A stretch of 64,000 nucleotides of DNA from Trifolium pratense (GCF_020283565.1 NC_060060.1:32426001-32490000); one strand, 5' to 3'; positions 37,960 through 51,379 are shown, counted from the first letter of the stretch. Notes: generated from the letters alone by a model not told the origin. Made by a program: numbers and translations.

Positions 37960-38159
37960 TGTTATGAATAATAATAGTAATGAATGTCCATTATTATGTA
38001 GGTTTTTTTGTCTCCTAAATATGTCCTATAAATAGGACTCATTTGTTACAATGTAATACACACTTGTGAATAGAATAATAACAATGGTCTATTCCTTTCT
38101 CTTCTCTCTTTCTCTTCTCCTTCTATATTCTTGCTATTCTTTAGAAATAGTTCATAACA
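37960..38159 (+). repeat. 5' LTR of the copia element
   Basis: 200 bp, TG...CA ends within the 9-bp inverted repeat TGTTATGAA/TTCATAACA. Matches the 3' LTR except one T/C within the GTAGGTTTT run. Confidence 0.95.
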
Positions 38160-38338
38160 CGTTATCAGCACGATAGTCTCTCCCCTTTCAAGAAAGGTAT
38201 AGCAACAAAGGGAAGTGACAATTTTATTTTATGTATGATTTTTTTTATTCTATTCTTTCAGATAATTTGTTGTCTTCTTGTTTTTTTTATATTGATTCAC
38301 AAACCTTCGATCCAGAAGTATCGTGGTGAAATTTTTGA

Positions 38339-38560
38339 AATATGAATCCTGAAGATTCATAGTGTGATAAAATTTTAAAATATGAATCATGAAGATTCAT
38401 ATTATGATGAAATTTTAAAATATGAATCCTGAAGATTCATGGTGTGATAAATTTTAAAATATGAATCCTGAAGATTCATGGTGTGATAAATTTTAAAATA
38501 TGAATCCTGAAGATTCATAGTATGATGAAATTTTAAAATATGAATCCTGAAGATTCATAG
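38339..38560 (+). repeat. Six tandem copies of a 39-40-bp palindromic unit
   Basis: Each unit holds ATGAATC-CTGAA-GATTCAT, a perfect 7-bp inverted repeat around CTGAA, followed by RGTGTGATAAA and TTTTAAAAT. The units sit 0.2 kb inside the 5' LTR. They are direct tandem copies without unique spacers. Confidence 0.9.
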
Positions 38561-41399
38561 ATATAAGTAAAATGAACATCAATCCCTGAAGGATTGGATA
38601 AATAACTGATTGAATATATATTTGATCCGTTATACATGTTCTTAAACAATTTTAAAATCAATTTGTATTACCCACGAATTCCTGAAGAATTCATTACGGA
38701 TACATCTTTGAAGGATTGTACAATTAGATATATTATAATATAACGAAGAATATGGATTATTCTTATGAGGATTGCATAAAAAATTATTCTTACATTATAA
38801 CAATATTATATAGTTCCTGAAGAACTCAAAAGAAAAATCAAATTATTTCTTAAGAATTCCAGAAGAATTCAATATACATATGCATCCCTAAAGGATAGTT
38901 TTACCAATTTTTATAAAATTTTGGCAATTTACAATTTTCAATTTTCAATGGATTTATTTATTTATTTCTATATTGTACAAAACATAAAAAATGTATATCA
39001 TATGCCAATTTTCTTATCAATACGTTATATGCCAATTTATTTTTATTTTTTCAATAAGTTACTAATTAATCTTATTCATAACATAGGTTACATTATAATT
39101 ATTATTAAGTTACTATTTAATTTGCATTATAAATTTTCAGTATGTTACATTACATTAGTATTAATAAAAAATAATTGGAATTAATTTTTTTTTTATTTGA
39201 CTATGTTTATTATGCTTATCTAAGTATTTGCTTAATTTTATTATTTGATGATAGTATATATCAATAATAAATGAATGAAAAATCATTCCCAGAAGTGAAT
39301 GAAGTCCAACCCATTGATGTTACTCCATTCCCAGAAGTGAATGTAGCAACACACGATTACCATGGACAAAAATTATGGCCATCGTTGAGGTAATAGTCAT
39401 GGCCGTGTTAATTTTAAAAGCTCGGCTTCTCGCTAGAATTGAAAGAAAAAAAGGAAAAATAGACAAATTAGCAAAACTAATGAAAATATATGTGATATTA
39501 GCTAGTTCCCGAAGAACTAATTAAAGAATAAAAAGGGAAAACCTTGATATTGAAGCATCTTTGAATGATTGCTCAAAGAATAAAATTTTCTTGAAGAAAT
39601 TATGAAGATTATTATGATCATTATATGAAGATCACTTGTGATATAGTTCTTGAAAAGCTAAAGCTTTAATTTGGCGCATCTTTGATGGATTGCTCAAAGA
39701 ATATGGATTTTCTTAACCAATATTATGAAAGATTGTAAAATTGTGTTTTTCTCTAGTCATTCTGAATAGAGATTTGTTGTTGAGTTCCTGAAGAACTAAT
39801 TTTTGTTTACAACATGATTAAAGTCCATATGATCTATTTGATCTTAGTATAAATTGGACCAAAATTAAAAGAACAATTATGTATGTCTCTTGAATATGCT
39901 CCTGAAGTAGCAAACTTATGAAAAAAAAAATCAAAATTTTTTTGATTAATCATATTTTAGATTGGTATACAATTTCAATAATTATCAATTGAAATGTGAA
40001 AGTTTTTACATGATAATTCGACTTTATTTCTCGATGTACAACTTAGTAAGATCTCTATCTATCTATTTTATATTTTACTATGAGGTAGACGATTATTATT
40101 CCCTATGAAATATATGCCTAAGAAAAAAGTTACATTTAGCTTTTTATACATTAAACTTTGAATTTATTTTATGGTGATTATGTTTTCTTAAGCTTTGAAT
40201 ACAATTATTTTCTTAATTACTTATAATTATAATTCGGTTACAGTTTGTAAATATAAACTGATTTTAATTATTCCGGTTACATATTTAAATCAATTGATTG
40301 ATTTTAATTTTAAAATCTTTTAATTGTTACTATATTTTAATTTCTAATTCTACTGAAATCCACATAAAAAAAAAAAAATTATACTTTATTTTTACTCTTT
40401 TAATTCTCATACAAATAAATTATTACTATTTTTTTTTATTGTGTTCCACCGAAAAGATTTTTTTGTAGAAACATATTTGTTTAGCTTGAAAATATTCATC
40501 GATACTACTGTTCATGAAAAATTAAATTTTATATTTGGTAGTACGAAAATTATTGAAGACTCCAGAAGAGTCAATGCATTGTTATATCGAGAAACAAAGT
40601 TGCACTTTGCTAATGTATTTTATATTTTAAGTCTTAAAGAAATTTGTTACCGAAGGATATTCACATAAATGAATATCATATTGAAACAAGAAACGACGGA
40701 GATATTTTATCTCTATATTACGAGACATATTATCAACTTTTATCTCTAGTTTGTGGTGTATTTATGATATTAGTGCAACTTAAGCACATGTTTAAGTAAA
40801 TCAGAAGTTTACAATTTAAAATATATTAAGTTTGTAATTAGCAAGATCGGATGAGTCATCCCGAATCTATTATGATGTGAAATATAAAATAATTTTATAT
40901 GAATTGAAGGGCCTGAAGTTTCTTCAATTTAATAATTTTTATGTGTTACTAGTTCCCGAAGGAAGTTGATAAATTAAGTAACTGAGCATATTTTATTTTT
41001 TAGAATATATATAAGGTGATATTTGTAAATCAATACACCGATCATGTGGACCGATTAGATTCCTAAAATTTTAATTGATGCATCAACTAAATGGTCACAT
41101 GTATGTTTGTTATAAACTCACAACCAGAAGTTTGTGAGATTATTTTTAAGAGATCGTTTTATATATATTATTCTAGAAAATATTTGATAAATATCATATG
41201 TTAATTGAAATTTATACCAAACATCTTGTGAAATATGTTCATACAAACAAAAAATAATGAACCTGAAGATTCATTCTAAGTTATAGTTGGGAACACTCAA
41301 ACATGTATGTTTAGATATTGAATAGCATCATGCCAACAAATTATTATATACATAAGCTCTCCCCTAATTTTTTTGAATTTTAGTTTATAAACCTATTTT

Positions 41400-43110
41400 C
41401 CCATATAAACATTTTTGGATGTGTTGGGTACGTCTCAATTGCTCCAATATAATACATTTAAATGGGTAGTAAAAGAATATTGGGAAAATAATTTTTATAT
41501 GAATCTCCAAAGTGAGCCAATAATTGGAGATTTTTTTACAGCTTTATGGGCTGATTATCAATTGGTGAATTAGTTTTCCCAATATTAGGGGGAGATAATA
41601 AGCAGCTAAAAATATGAACTAGAAGTTCAATTGAAATGTTTTGAAATAAATTAATAATTGTTATTTTGATCCTCTTAGAAATCAATATGAACCAGAAGTT
41701 CAAAAGATAACTCATTTGCAAAGTTTATGAAATCAATCAACAGCTGCTAATGCTCCAATAAAAATGAATGTCCCTGTTGGACAATCTAATATTGCAAATG
41801 ATTCCTAACCACGCGTGAAGCATGGTAAGCAAATCGGTTCCAAAGATAAAAATCCTCCTAATATTGAAAAGGAGCTAAAAACAAAGATGACCCGAGTGAG
41901 GATATGAAAATAGTATTTGACATAATTAATTTTCCAGTTCCAGAAGAACTTATCAGGTACCTGTAATTTACGAAAATATAGAGATCTCGACAAACTATGT
42001 CATGAATGGAATACGATGGAACCGAGATGAAGTCAACGTTGACAATATTTTTGCACATAATAAAGCGCTATATATGTGATAAATGACAATGAGGATCATA
42101 AATCAAAGTCTATTAAGGATTATAGACAATGAAATGATTGACTAAATAAGATAGACGCAATTGATACAAAATTAAACTAGCTTTGCAAAGCGAAATGTTT
42201 TTGGACCAGTAGTCCATTTCATCTGCAGATGGAGATAAATCGATATGAATAAGTTTTCAAGAGAAAAATAATAAAAATAAAATGTTTAGAATTTGAATTG
42301 TTATTCAAGTATATTGATAAATGTCAATCATTGATTTTCAAGAAGCATATTCACCTGAAGTGAATTCAAAAATTAATTAAGTTGAGTAGCATCTGAAATA
42401 CTCAATTCATGTGAAATATGTGTTTTAACGTATTTTACTGGCTCACTTGATAATGATGATCCCTGAAGGATTTAGTTATATTTGACAATGAATTATTTAT
42501 ATCCGAGGCTTATATTAATGATAAAATATCATCTAGACTCCCGAAGAGCTTATGAGATATTCTCATTTAAATTTATAATTTAAATAAGATTATATAGCAA
42601 AAGTGTTAAAACAGTTTGACATTGACAAATCTAATTTGTTGTATACTAAAATGGTTGCAATGTCATTTGATATGTCATGTCTCAAGAAAATGATGAACAA
42701 TTTGAATTGGTCCTGAAGTACCATATCTTAATTCAATTAAGCACACTAATATATTTGCTATAATTTCGTAGTATTTTATTTTTGCCTATTCATCCAACCC
42801 AAATATTGAAGTAAAGCAAAGCATACAATTATTTATACTTTAAAGAAACAACAATATCATCCAATCATGTGAAGATTTTAGCACTACATCAAGCAAGTTG
42901 AGAAGATGTTTTTGTTGAGGATTGTAATTCAACACATACAAGAAATTCGTTGTTTTATTACAAAATGATGGTTCCTGCAACAACTCAACATGAAGATAAT
43001 ATCAGACGCAGTGCTAATTTAGAGAAGAGTATAATAAAGAAGATATGAGAGATTTTTCTACAGAGTCAACTTTTAGTAAAACTTTGGAGCAGCTAGTACA
43101 GAAGATTATT
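41400..43110 (+). pseudogene. Decayed copia pol (integrase end, RT, RNase H)
   Basis: Frame-hopping matches to copia pol in the correct order. GDFFTALWADY and FPILGGD near 41520-41600 fit the integrase end. GKQIGSKDKNPP lies near 41830. INYVMNGIRWNRDEVNVDN near 41990-42045, an AELNSLAKREVFGPV-like trace near 42180-42215 and KWVFVRK-like traces near 42240-42280 fit the RT start. A trace of the RNase H tail follows near 42880-43110. Many stops and shifts. Confidence 0.6.
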
Positions 43111-43354
43111 TGATTTTTCATCTCATGTATAATAATTGTTTTTATGAGGGGGAGATATAAATATGTTCTGCACTCTTTTTCCCTTCACCGTGGTTTTGTC
43201 CCACTGGGTTTTCCTGGTAAGGTTTTTAACGAGGCAGTTTACATATAAAGGATGATATGTACTCTTTTTCCTTCACTAGGATTTTTTTTCCTAATGATTT
43301 TTTCTCTAGTAAGGTTTTAACGAGGCATATCCTTGATGGACATTCAAGGGGGAG

Positions 43355-43554
43355 TGTTATGAATAATAATAGTAATGAATGTCCATTATTATGTAGGTTT
43401 TCTTGTCTCCTAAATATGTCCTATAAATAGGACTCATTTGTTACAATGTAATACACACTTGTGAATAGAATAATAACAATGGTCTATTCCTTTCTCTTCT
43501 CTCTTTCTCTTCTCCTTCTATATTCTTGCTATTCTTTAGAAATAGTTCATAACA
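43355..43554 (+). repeat. 3' LTR of the copia element
   Basis: 200 bp, one substitution from the 5' LTR. Preceded directly by the polypurine tract and followed by the GGTCT duplication. Confidence 0.95.
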
Positions 43555-44579
43555 GGTCTAAATTTTTTAATATTTTATTGGTTGAACTGATATTAATTAT
43601 AATTTATATTTTGAAAAATATTAATATGAATTTTCTAAAGAAATAGTATTAATTTGACACATAATAAAGGTGTCATTGTATGGGAGTTGTGAATAATATA
43701 TTTAAGTTTGTTTATTGACCTGAATATTTGTATATGGGTTAAGTTGTCAAGCAACACTTGCTTGCACATAAGCATTTGAACATAGAGTTTTTATTATCTA
43801 TTTTCACATTTATTGTATTTTCGGTTCTAATTTATATATTTTTATTCTATAAGTGGCCACTTTTAATGTTTGATGAAGTGAATTTTTCTCTCAAATGTGA
43901 TATTTCACAATATATTTAATGTTGGACAATAAACCACATTTTAGAACGTCAAAAAAATCATGAAAAAATATAGGTTGAGACTAAAATTATAATAAATATA
44001 AAAATAGAGACCATAATATTTGATATTAAAATAGAAAGACTATTTTGATGAGTTATAAAATAAAATATAAAAAAATGCAATTAAACATATTAATTATTTT
44101 GTTGTATGTACTACATAATTAAAATAAATAAACTATTTTAACTACTTTGGCTCTGTTTGGCAAAAATAGCTTATCGTTGATAAGCTAGCTAATAGATTAT
44201 GACTGATGGCTGATAACTTTTAGCTGATTAAAGTGTTTGATAAAATTAACGATTCAACTGACTGATAAATGTAAAATGACATAAAATAACATCTTTAATT
44301 CAATAATTTTTTTTTATCAAATTAATACTATTTAAGATACTTAGAATTTAATATTTTAAGTTTTTTTGAATATTTTAAGTTTATTAATTCAATAAATATA
44401 TATTTCAAATATTATTATTAAACTAATTTTTATATGTTGAATTTTTTTAAAAAAATATTTTTTCTTTTCGGTTGATATACTTTATGAAAAAATAACAACA
44501 AAAAAATAACAACAAAATATATTCACTAACATAGTATAATGGAAATTGGCAGCTACATAGTGTGTTAGACTTGATTCTA

Positions 44580-45048
44580 TTTCTGGACCACGTTATTGAG
44601 CAGAGTTCTCGGTTGTACATCCACATCAGAACACTTGGGAGATGATAAACCATCATGGCCTTACTCATCAAACGGTATGTTCTCTGTAAAGACAGCTTAT
44701 GAATTTCTCCTAAATGTTAATGCAATAGGGAGGGCTCTATGGAACAATGTGTGGAAATGGGAGGGACCTCAAAAAATCAAGTGTTTTTTATGGTTGATAA
44801 TTAATGACTGGCTGAAGACAAATGAAGAGAGGAACAGATGTAGACTGTCATCACAGTCGAACTGTCCACTTTGCTCGACTGAAACGACACTACACTTGCT
44901 GCGCGACTGCGATTTGGCGAAGCCGATTTGGCATCAGTTCAGGTTTAATTTTAATCATAGAACCAATGATGATGAAAGGAGCTGGTTTAATACACATTTA
45001 AATCGTAGTTTTGTGTATATACATAGAAATAAATCATTATGTCTTTGA
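44580..45048 (+). mobile_element. LINE fragment, zf-RVT zinc-binding domain
   Basis: Open frame with DKPSWPYSSNGMFSVKTAY, VWKWEGPQKIKCFLWLIIND, TNEERNRCRL and CPLCSTETTLHLLRDC. This is the zinc-binding region (PF13966-like) downstream of plant LINE reverse transcriptases, with the C-x2-C and H-x4-C pattern kept. The reverse transcriptase itself is absent upstream, so this is a truncated piece. The first ATG is not a true start. Confidence 0.75.
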
Positions 45049-45928
45049 GGATAAAATCTTTAGTTAGCAGGCTGTTGTAATGCAAGTTCAAAACCTCCTA
45101 TATGAGATTCACATGGCTGAAGCTGTGTGTCCCCTTAGGCTGTTGCATTTTTACAGTTAAGTTTTAGCTTTCAATGTATATAACATGTATGTACACCCTA
45201 ATATTGTCCATAATGCCTCTTGTTTTTTCATTCTCTGTTGATGAATTTGCAGCATTATGAAGATTTGGAATAGACTGGGGATATAACTCAAGAGTTATAC
45301 TTGCATGGTTGGTTACTGGTTATGAACATTTTCAAATATGGAAAAGACAACTTATGATGCTGAGCTATAGGGAATGCTAGAAACTAGAAAGCCTCTTTGG
45401 TTAAGTTGAGACTGGGAGGGTGTGGGAAGGCTGAGCAACTTATGAAATTTACAATACATCCACTGCAATATTTTATAAACATCACTGCTGTTATTTTTAA
45501 CAGCCTCTATTAAATATATGTTTGGATGGTTGTTAAATTCCCCAAAACTACATTGCCAATGTGATCTTGTTGAAACTACGAAATGTAGATTACGGCGGTT
45601 CACTTTGATTATCAAAGATAATCCGAACATGCACTTAAGTAGTATTAAATAAAGACGATACTCCAGTCAATGTGCAAAATAAATAAATAAAGACAATCAC
45701 TCAAAAGTTAAGAATAAACAAGCCACTGCAAAAATTATGATTGGTTATTCGAGTAGTGTACTTCGGTTCTTCCAAAACACTACAAATCGAAAGGCTTCTC
45801 ATCAAAAAAAAGATCTCCAACATTAGATACAAGAATAAGCAATCTTATATTTCTGCTAAACTACAAGAAAAACCATTTAATTTTATCTAAAGAACCAATG
45901 AATAATAATCACAGACACAGTTGTGTCT
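45049..45928. other. Spacer between LINE fragment and mtHSP70
   Basis: AT-rich. The part next to 45929 is the probable 3' UTR of the HSP70 gene. No other gene recognised. Confidence 0.4.
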
Positions 45929-48900
45929 TCACTTCTTCACCTCTTCATATTCTGCCTCAGGAGCCTGGTCTCCACCCTCAGAACCACCACCAGAAGAGGG
46001 ACCGCCACTTGAACCACCACCACCCATGTGCTCCCCGATTTTAGACACGGCTTTGTTGGCAGCATTTAGCTTGGACTTAATTTCATCCACGTCGTCCCCT
46101 GCCATTGCACTTCTCAAATCTGAAACCGCAGTTTCGATCTCCTTGGCCACTTCACTAGGAATCTTTTCTTTATATTCAGCCAAACTCTTCTCAATGCTAT
46201 AGATGGACGTGTCCGCACTATTTCTGACATCAATTAAAGCCTTTCGTTCTTCGTCTTTCTGAGCATGTAGTTCTGCTTCTTTCACCATCTTTTCGATCTC
46301 ATCGTCGGATAGTCCACCAGACGACCTAATAGTGATTTGTTGTTCTTTACCAGTGGATTTGTCTTTGGCAGATACAGTAACAATGCCATTAGCATCAATG
46401 TCAAAGGTGACCTCAATTTGAGGCATACCTCTAGGGGAAGGAGGAATGCCGACAAGCTCAAATTCTCCAAGCATTTTGTTGTCCGAAGCCATTTGACGCT
46501 CACCCTGTAACACTTTAATACCTACTTGTGTTTGATTGTCAGCTGCTGTTGAAAAGACCTGGAACAATTATGTCACAGGTAAGGAAAACATTCAGCCACA
46601 ACATAAATACAAATAATTTAATAGTAAATATTTTTATCTTCAAATGTGCGCAAGAAATTTCTAATAAACATAAGCATAGTTTCAACAACCAATTACTTTG
46701 GAAAGACTGAATACCCTTTCCAAGATTGACAACTAAGAAACAATTGTATTTAAGAATCATCAATAGATTTAAGGATTACCTGACTTTTTTTGGTAGGAAT
46801 AGTAGTGTTACGGTTGATTAACCTGGTAAAGATGCCACCCAGAGTCTCAATACCTAGAGAGAGTGGTGTTACATCCAAGAGCAGTAGCTCTTTAACATCA
46901 CCCCTTAGGATACCACCCTGGAGTGCTGCCCCCATGGCAACTGCCTCGTCAGGATTTACTCCTTTACTGGGAGACTTTCCAAAGATCGCTGAAACCACCT
47001 CTTGGACTTTAGGAACCCGGGTCATCCCTCCAACAAGAAGAACTTCATCAACATCCTTGGTAGATATGTTTGCATCCTTCAAACAGCTCAGACATGGAGC
47101 CCTAGTCCTTTCAATCAAGTCATTTACTAGAGCCTCAAACTTAGATCTAGTCAATGTTATGTTCAAATGTTTAGCACCAGATGCATCAGCAGTGATGAAA
47201 GGAAGGTTTATCTCTGTCTGAGATGTAGAGGACAATTCTATCTTAGCTTTCTCAGCAGCTTCGCGAAGCCTTTGCAAGGCAAGTTTATCCTTAGAAAGGT
47301 CAATACTCTCTGTCCTCTTAAATTCATTCACCAGAAAGTCTAATAAGGCATTGTCAAAGTCCTCTCCTCCCAAGAAAGTGTCACCATTTGTTGCTTTCAC
47401 CTTGATAGAAAATTGTTATCAGTACAAACAAGCTTCTCATACCATTCCTTCTAACAGGTTAAGAAAGTATATGGACAGAATAAATAAATTAGCATACCTC
47501 AAAAACACCATTAGAAATTTCTAAGATGGAAACATCAAATGTTCCACCACCAAGGTCAAAAACAGCAATGAGGCCCTCCTTGTTGTTCATCCCATATGAC
47601 AGCGCAGCAGCAGTGGGCTCATTGATGATTCTCAACACCTCAAGACCTGCAATTCTACCAGCATCTTTTGTTGCCTGCCTTTGAGCATCATTGAAGTAAG
47701 CCGGAACAGTAATTACAGCCTGAGTAAGTGTTTTTCCAAGATAAGATTCTGCAGTTTCCTTCATCTTGGTGAGAACAAAAGCACCAATTTGGCTAGGGGA
47801 ATACTGCTGCCCATTAGCTTCAACCCACGCATCTCCATTTGGAGCCTTAACAATCTTGAAAGGAACCATCTTCATCTCTTTTTGGGTTTGAGCATCATCA
47901 AAGCGCCTACCAATCAGACGCTTGATACCAGAGAGTGTGTTTGTTGGGTTTGTTACAGCCTGACGCTTGGCCGGTGTGCCCACAAGCAGCTCCCCTTTCT
48001 GGTTGAAGGCAACCACAGATGGTGTAGTTCGTGCACCTTCAGAATTCTCAATGACTTTTGGATTCTGAAAATATATAAATTAAGTCAGCACAAATCCCAT
48101 CATTGAAAAAATTGGAACGCATACAAACATATTCAAATCAACAAAGACTTACCTTTCCTTCCATAACGGAAACACATGAATTAGTTGTACCCAAATCAAT
48201 TCCAATGACATCATTTCCAGCAGGCCTTGAACTGCATAATAAAAAAGAAATCATGAGTAACTTGGATATAATATTGAAAACATGGCTTATCTAATAGAAC
48301 TGCAAAATAATAACCAAAACAACAATCACCTGAATGGTCGAGACAAACTTGACCAACTGTTACCTACATATGCAGGCTTAGTGTTGCCTGTCAACTGCAA
48401 TACAACAACAAAGTAAGAAAAAATTACCTTCAGAATAATAATCAACTTATCAAAACACTTAATACAAAATGGCACGGCAATTAATCATAATTCTATAGAC
48501 AAATTCTGTAGCGTAGGCTAAAAACAAAATTCCAGCAATTCTAATACCGTACAGTAGAAACCATTAGGCTAAGACTGATTTTTATAAAAGCAATATCATT
48601 GGCCAACAACGAAGTTGGTTAACACAAAAACACAATTATCTAAGAAAAGCGCACATAACTACATATGTAATGTAACTACTCTAACACGAAAATCAGAATT
48701 ATAATTATATTTTTCCTTTCGCGTGAATTACTCATAATGTACTGTACAACTATATCCAATAACAACAAATACACAACAAAATCAATTGCCAAACCAAATA
48801 AAGACCAAAATTCAAACAAGATGAGCCAAAATCTGAACTAAAGCAAATAATGGATAGCCGAAGATGATCTACGAAAACTTACATAAAATCTTAAGCTCGA

Positions 48901-49241
48901 AAAAATCCTATTACAAAATCAGCTTTCAAGATATTAAAATTCAAAGATCTACACAATAAAATTAGGAGTTACATTCCAATTTTTCTTTTCGTGCGAGTTC
49001 TCGTGTGCAACGATATCCAACAACAAAACTAGTAAACCAAAAGCGAAAATCAAGAAATAGATAGCTCAAATAACAAGAACACCAGAAAAATCAATTGCGA
49101 AAGTCCAAAATTCAAACAAACTGAACCGAAATCTAAACAGAATCAAGAGTTAAGAGATGTTACCGAACGAAGAGTAGAGAAGGAAGCAGAAGCAACGTCT
49201 CGGCGACGGAGAGAGCGGAGCAAGGCGGTGGCAGCAGCCAT
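45929..49241 (-). CDS. mtHSC70: Mitochondrial HSP70 chaperone
   Basis: Matrix DnaK-type ATPase that pulls proteins through the inner membrane and refolds them. Six exons: 49164-49241, 48330-48394, 48153-48231, 47498-48064, 46780-47400, 45929-46558. They total 2040 nt, 679 aa, normal for the family. Residues 1-50 form an Arg/Ser/Ala-rich presequence ([18 protein letters not shown]). The nucleotide-binding domain has [13 protein letters not shown] at 58-70, [33 protein letters not shown] and [15 protein letters not shown]. The substrate domain has the [18 protein letters not shown] linker region. The C-terminus ends [14 protein letters not shown], typical of mitochondrial rather than plastid or cytosolic HSP70. 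All introns are GT-AG and no lesions are seen. The minus-strand promoter shows a TATA box and telo-box. Confidence 0.95.
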
Positions 49242-49305
49242 GAGGAGAAGAAAAGGATGTAGAATTAGTTATCGGAAATGAAAGAGAGAAGAGAATTGGG
49301 TTTGG

Positions 49306-49335
49306 TATATATATGAGGGTTTAGTTAGGGTTTTT
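49306..49335 (-). promoter_or_regulatory. TATA box and telo-box of mtHSP70
   Basis: TATATATA at 49306-49314, about 65 bp before the ATG. AAAAACCCTAA (telo-box type) at 49325-49335. Both are read on the minus strand. Confidence 0.5.
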
Positions 49336-50148
49336 GGTTAGTGCTAGATTATTCTAGTTCTTCTTCTTACCAAATAAAAATACTAGAGAGGAAGATTCTA
49401 GATCGATTAATATACCATACGATGTCGTGTCGCCAAGTAATAAATGGAGTTTCATCAATCCGAGTATTGGATTTTGGGCTTCTATTTTATTTTTTTTACA
49501 AATTTTTCTCTTCTCACCTCCGGTATTTCTTTTCTAACACTCAAGTTTCCATTTTTACCCTTGAATAAATATGTCGGAAAACATTTTTCGAATTTTTTTT
49601 GTCTTGTAGAAAAAAATTCGGAATGTATTTTCCGTAGTCTTTTCAAATTTGAACAAGAAAACTTCGAAAAACGCGTTCCAAAATTTTTATACAAGGGCAA
49701 AAAAAGAAAAACGGGGGGTAGAAAAGAAACACGGGATGGGAAGAGAAAAATTATTTTTTGACAAGGCTTCGCCCCGTATATTATTAGTTATAATTTATTA
49801 TTAAATTATAACTATTTTTTGTGAAGAATTGAGTAGTATATGAATCTATGTTTAGTCAATATGAATCTATGCATAAAAATATGAACAAAACAATAAAAAA
49901 TTAGAAATAGTTTAGTCCATAAAAAAATTTATAGAAAGAATATAGAAAAAATAAGATCAATATATTATCAACAAAAAAAGATCAATATGCATGAAAATAT
50001 GAATATAGAAATAGAAAAATAAACCATAGAAACATAAACATAAACATAAACAATATGCATAACAATAGAAACATAAACATAAGTCAAAAAAAGAAATAGA
50101 AACATAAACAATATTTTTCATAAATCACCTAAATATTCCTAATTATCC

Positions 50149-50207
<59 letters not shown>

Positions 50208-51379
50208 CTAATCAAATTTTTAATTTTTTTATTAAATAAAATACACGGGACAATTATTTATCACATATGCCTAAAAAATTGGATAAATATTTGTCATTAT
50301 AATATATTCGTTTAATAAGTTTTACAAAAAATAACACAAATCTCTCACCCTATCCTGTGTTCCGTTTTATAGCGGATTGTCCCATCAATATTTTTTTTAA
50401 TTAAAAATATTGACAAAAATAATTAAAAATGTACAATCCTGAATGCTAATCAATCATAAAAACAATTTAAGGAAACCAATTTTTTTTTTTTGCCCGTGAT
50501 GGTCAATCTGCTTCCTCTTTTGTGTATATACTATATATAGTTACGTTACGTATATGGTTGTGTTTGCCTATTTGATCGGCATGTAGTAACAATTGCATAT
50601 TATATAGATAGATAGATGTTATGGTCATTTTCAATTGTTCAATTCCTTTCATTCATCCATTGGAGCATGGTATCCATCTATTTTATATTTATTCATAGAC
50701 CCCTTTCCTTTAAATTGTTCTTTCCTTCCCATTGCCAATGTAGGTTGTGTATTTAGCAAGTATCATGACCATAAAATCACTTGTACAAATCTGCATGTAG
50801 AAGAGTAGAACATAAAGTTTCAAATAGATTATGGTGAGGCATAACAGTCAAATAGGCTAATAGTTTCAAATTTCAAACATCTAATCTAATTTGAGTTACA
50901 TTTGCATCAATAATTGCCAATAAAGAAGGAGATATAAATACTTAAATGGATACAAGTCTTTGCCTTGGCCACAAAATTTAGTCACACTCGCATAAAATTA
51001 CATATTATTTAATAAGAAATGCTTATTACAAACTCTCTGACACACCTACCTCCCGTGTGATTAAAAAATTAACCCGACATTGAGTACGGACAAGTTCGGG
51101 TTATCCGATCCATCCTATTATACATGTAGCCTTTACAATATTTAGAGGGTCTTATGACAAAAGATGGAGGGAGTACTTATTAGACATAAAGAGTCACCTT
51201 AAAACACTGGATAGCAATGTGATTATGAGGTAAACAAGAATTTTGTTAACACTAAAGTTCAGAGTAGGAAAATTGCAATCAATGTATTCATTTCTAACCA
51301 CAATATTCAGTGACATTTAATAATTTGTATACTAAACAAAAAACTATGCTCTTAACCAGAAAAAGAAAAAAACACTGGT
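49336..51379. other. Intergenic, AT-rich
   Basis: Includes AACATA repeats near 50030-50110 and the AT microsatellite listed separately. At 50370-50480 and 51230-51300 it holds phrases repeated at 53440-53560 and 53740-53830. No gene seen. Confidence 0.45.
50152..50206. repeat. (AT)n microsatellite
   Basis: About 50 bp of uninterrupted TA dinucleotides. Confidence 0.95.

Larger units (their letters stand above)
37960..43554 (+). mobile_element. Complete non-autonomous Ty1/copia LTR retrotransposon
   Basis: 5595 bp, bordered by a perfect 5-bp target duplication GGTCT (37955-37959, 43555-43559). LTRs of 200 bp at 37960-38159 and 43355-43554 begin TGTTATGAA and end TTCATAACA, and differ at one base by eye. 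The LTR has a TATA-like CCTATAAATAGG. The primer-binding region starts at 38160 (CGTTATCAGCACGA). The polypurine tract AAGGGGGAG is at 43346-43354. Inside, no long frame survives, but decayed copia pol can be followed at 41400-43110. The element must depend on enzymes of a relative. Confidence 0.93.

Noticed and set aside
38339..38560. Regular repeats resembling a CRISPR array
   Set aside because: Direct tandem copies without unique spacers, in a plant retrotransposon; not CRISPR.
44147..44270. hAT-type MITE end GGCTCTGTTTGGCAAAAATA
   Set aside because: One end only; the other side was not found.
46790..47221. 143-aa plus-strand frame
   Set aside because: Antisense shadow of mtHSP70 exon 5.
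49341..49761. Frames of 75 and 105 aa upstream of mtHSP70
   Set aside because: Phe/Lys-rich, no homology, lie in promoter and AT-rich flank; chance frames.
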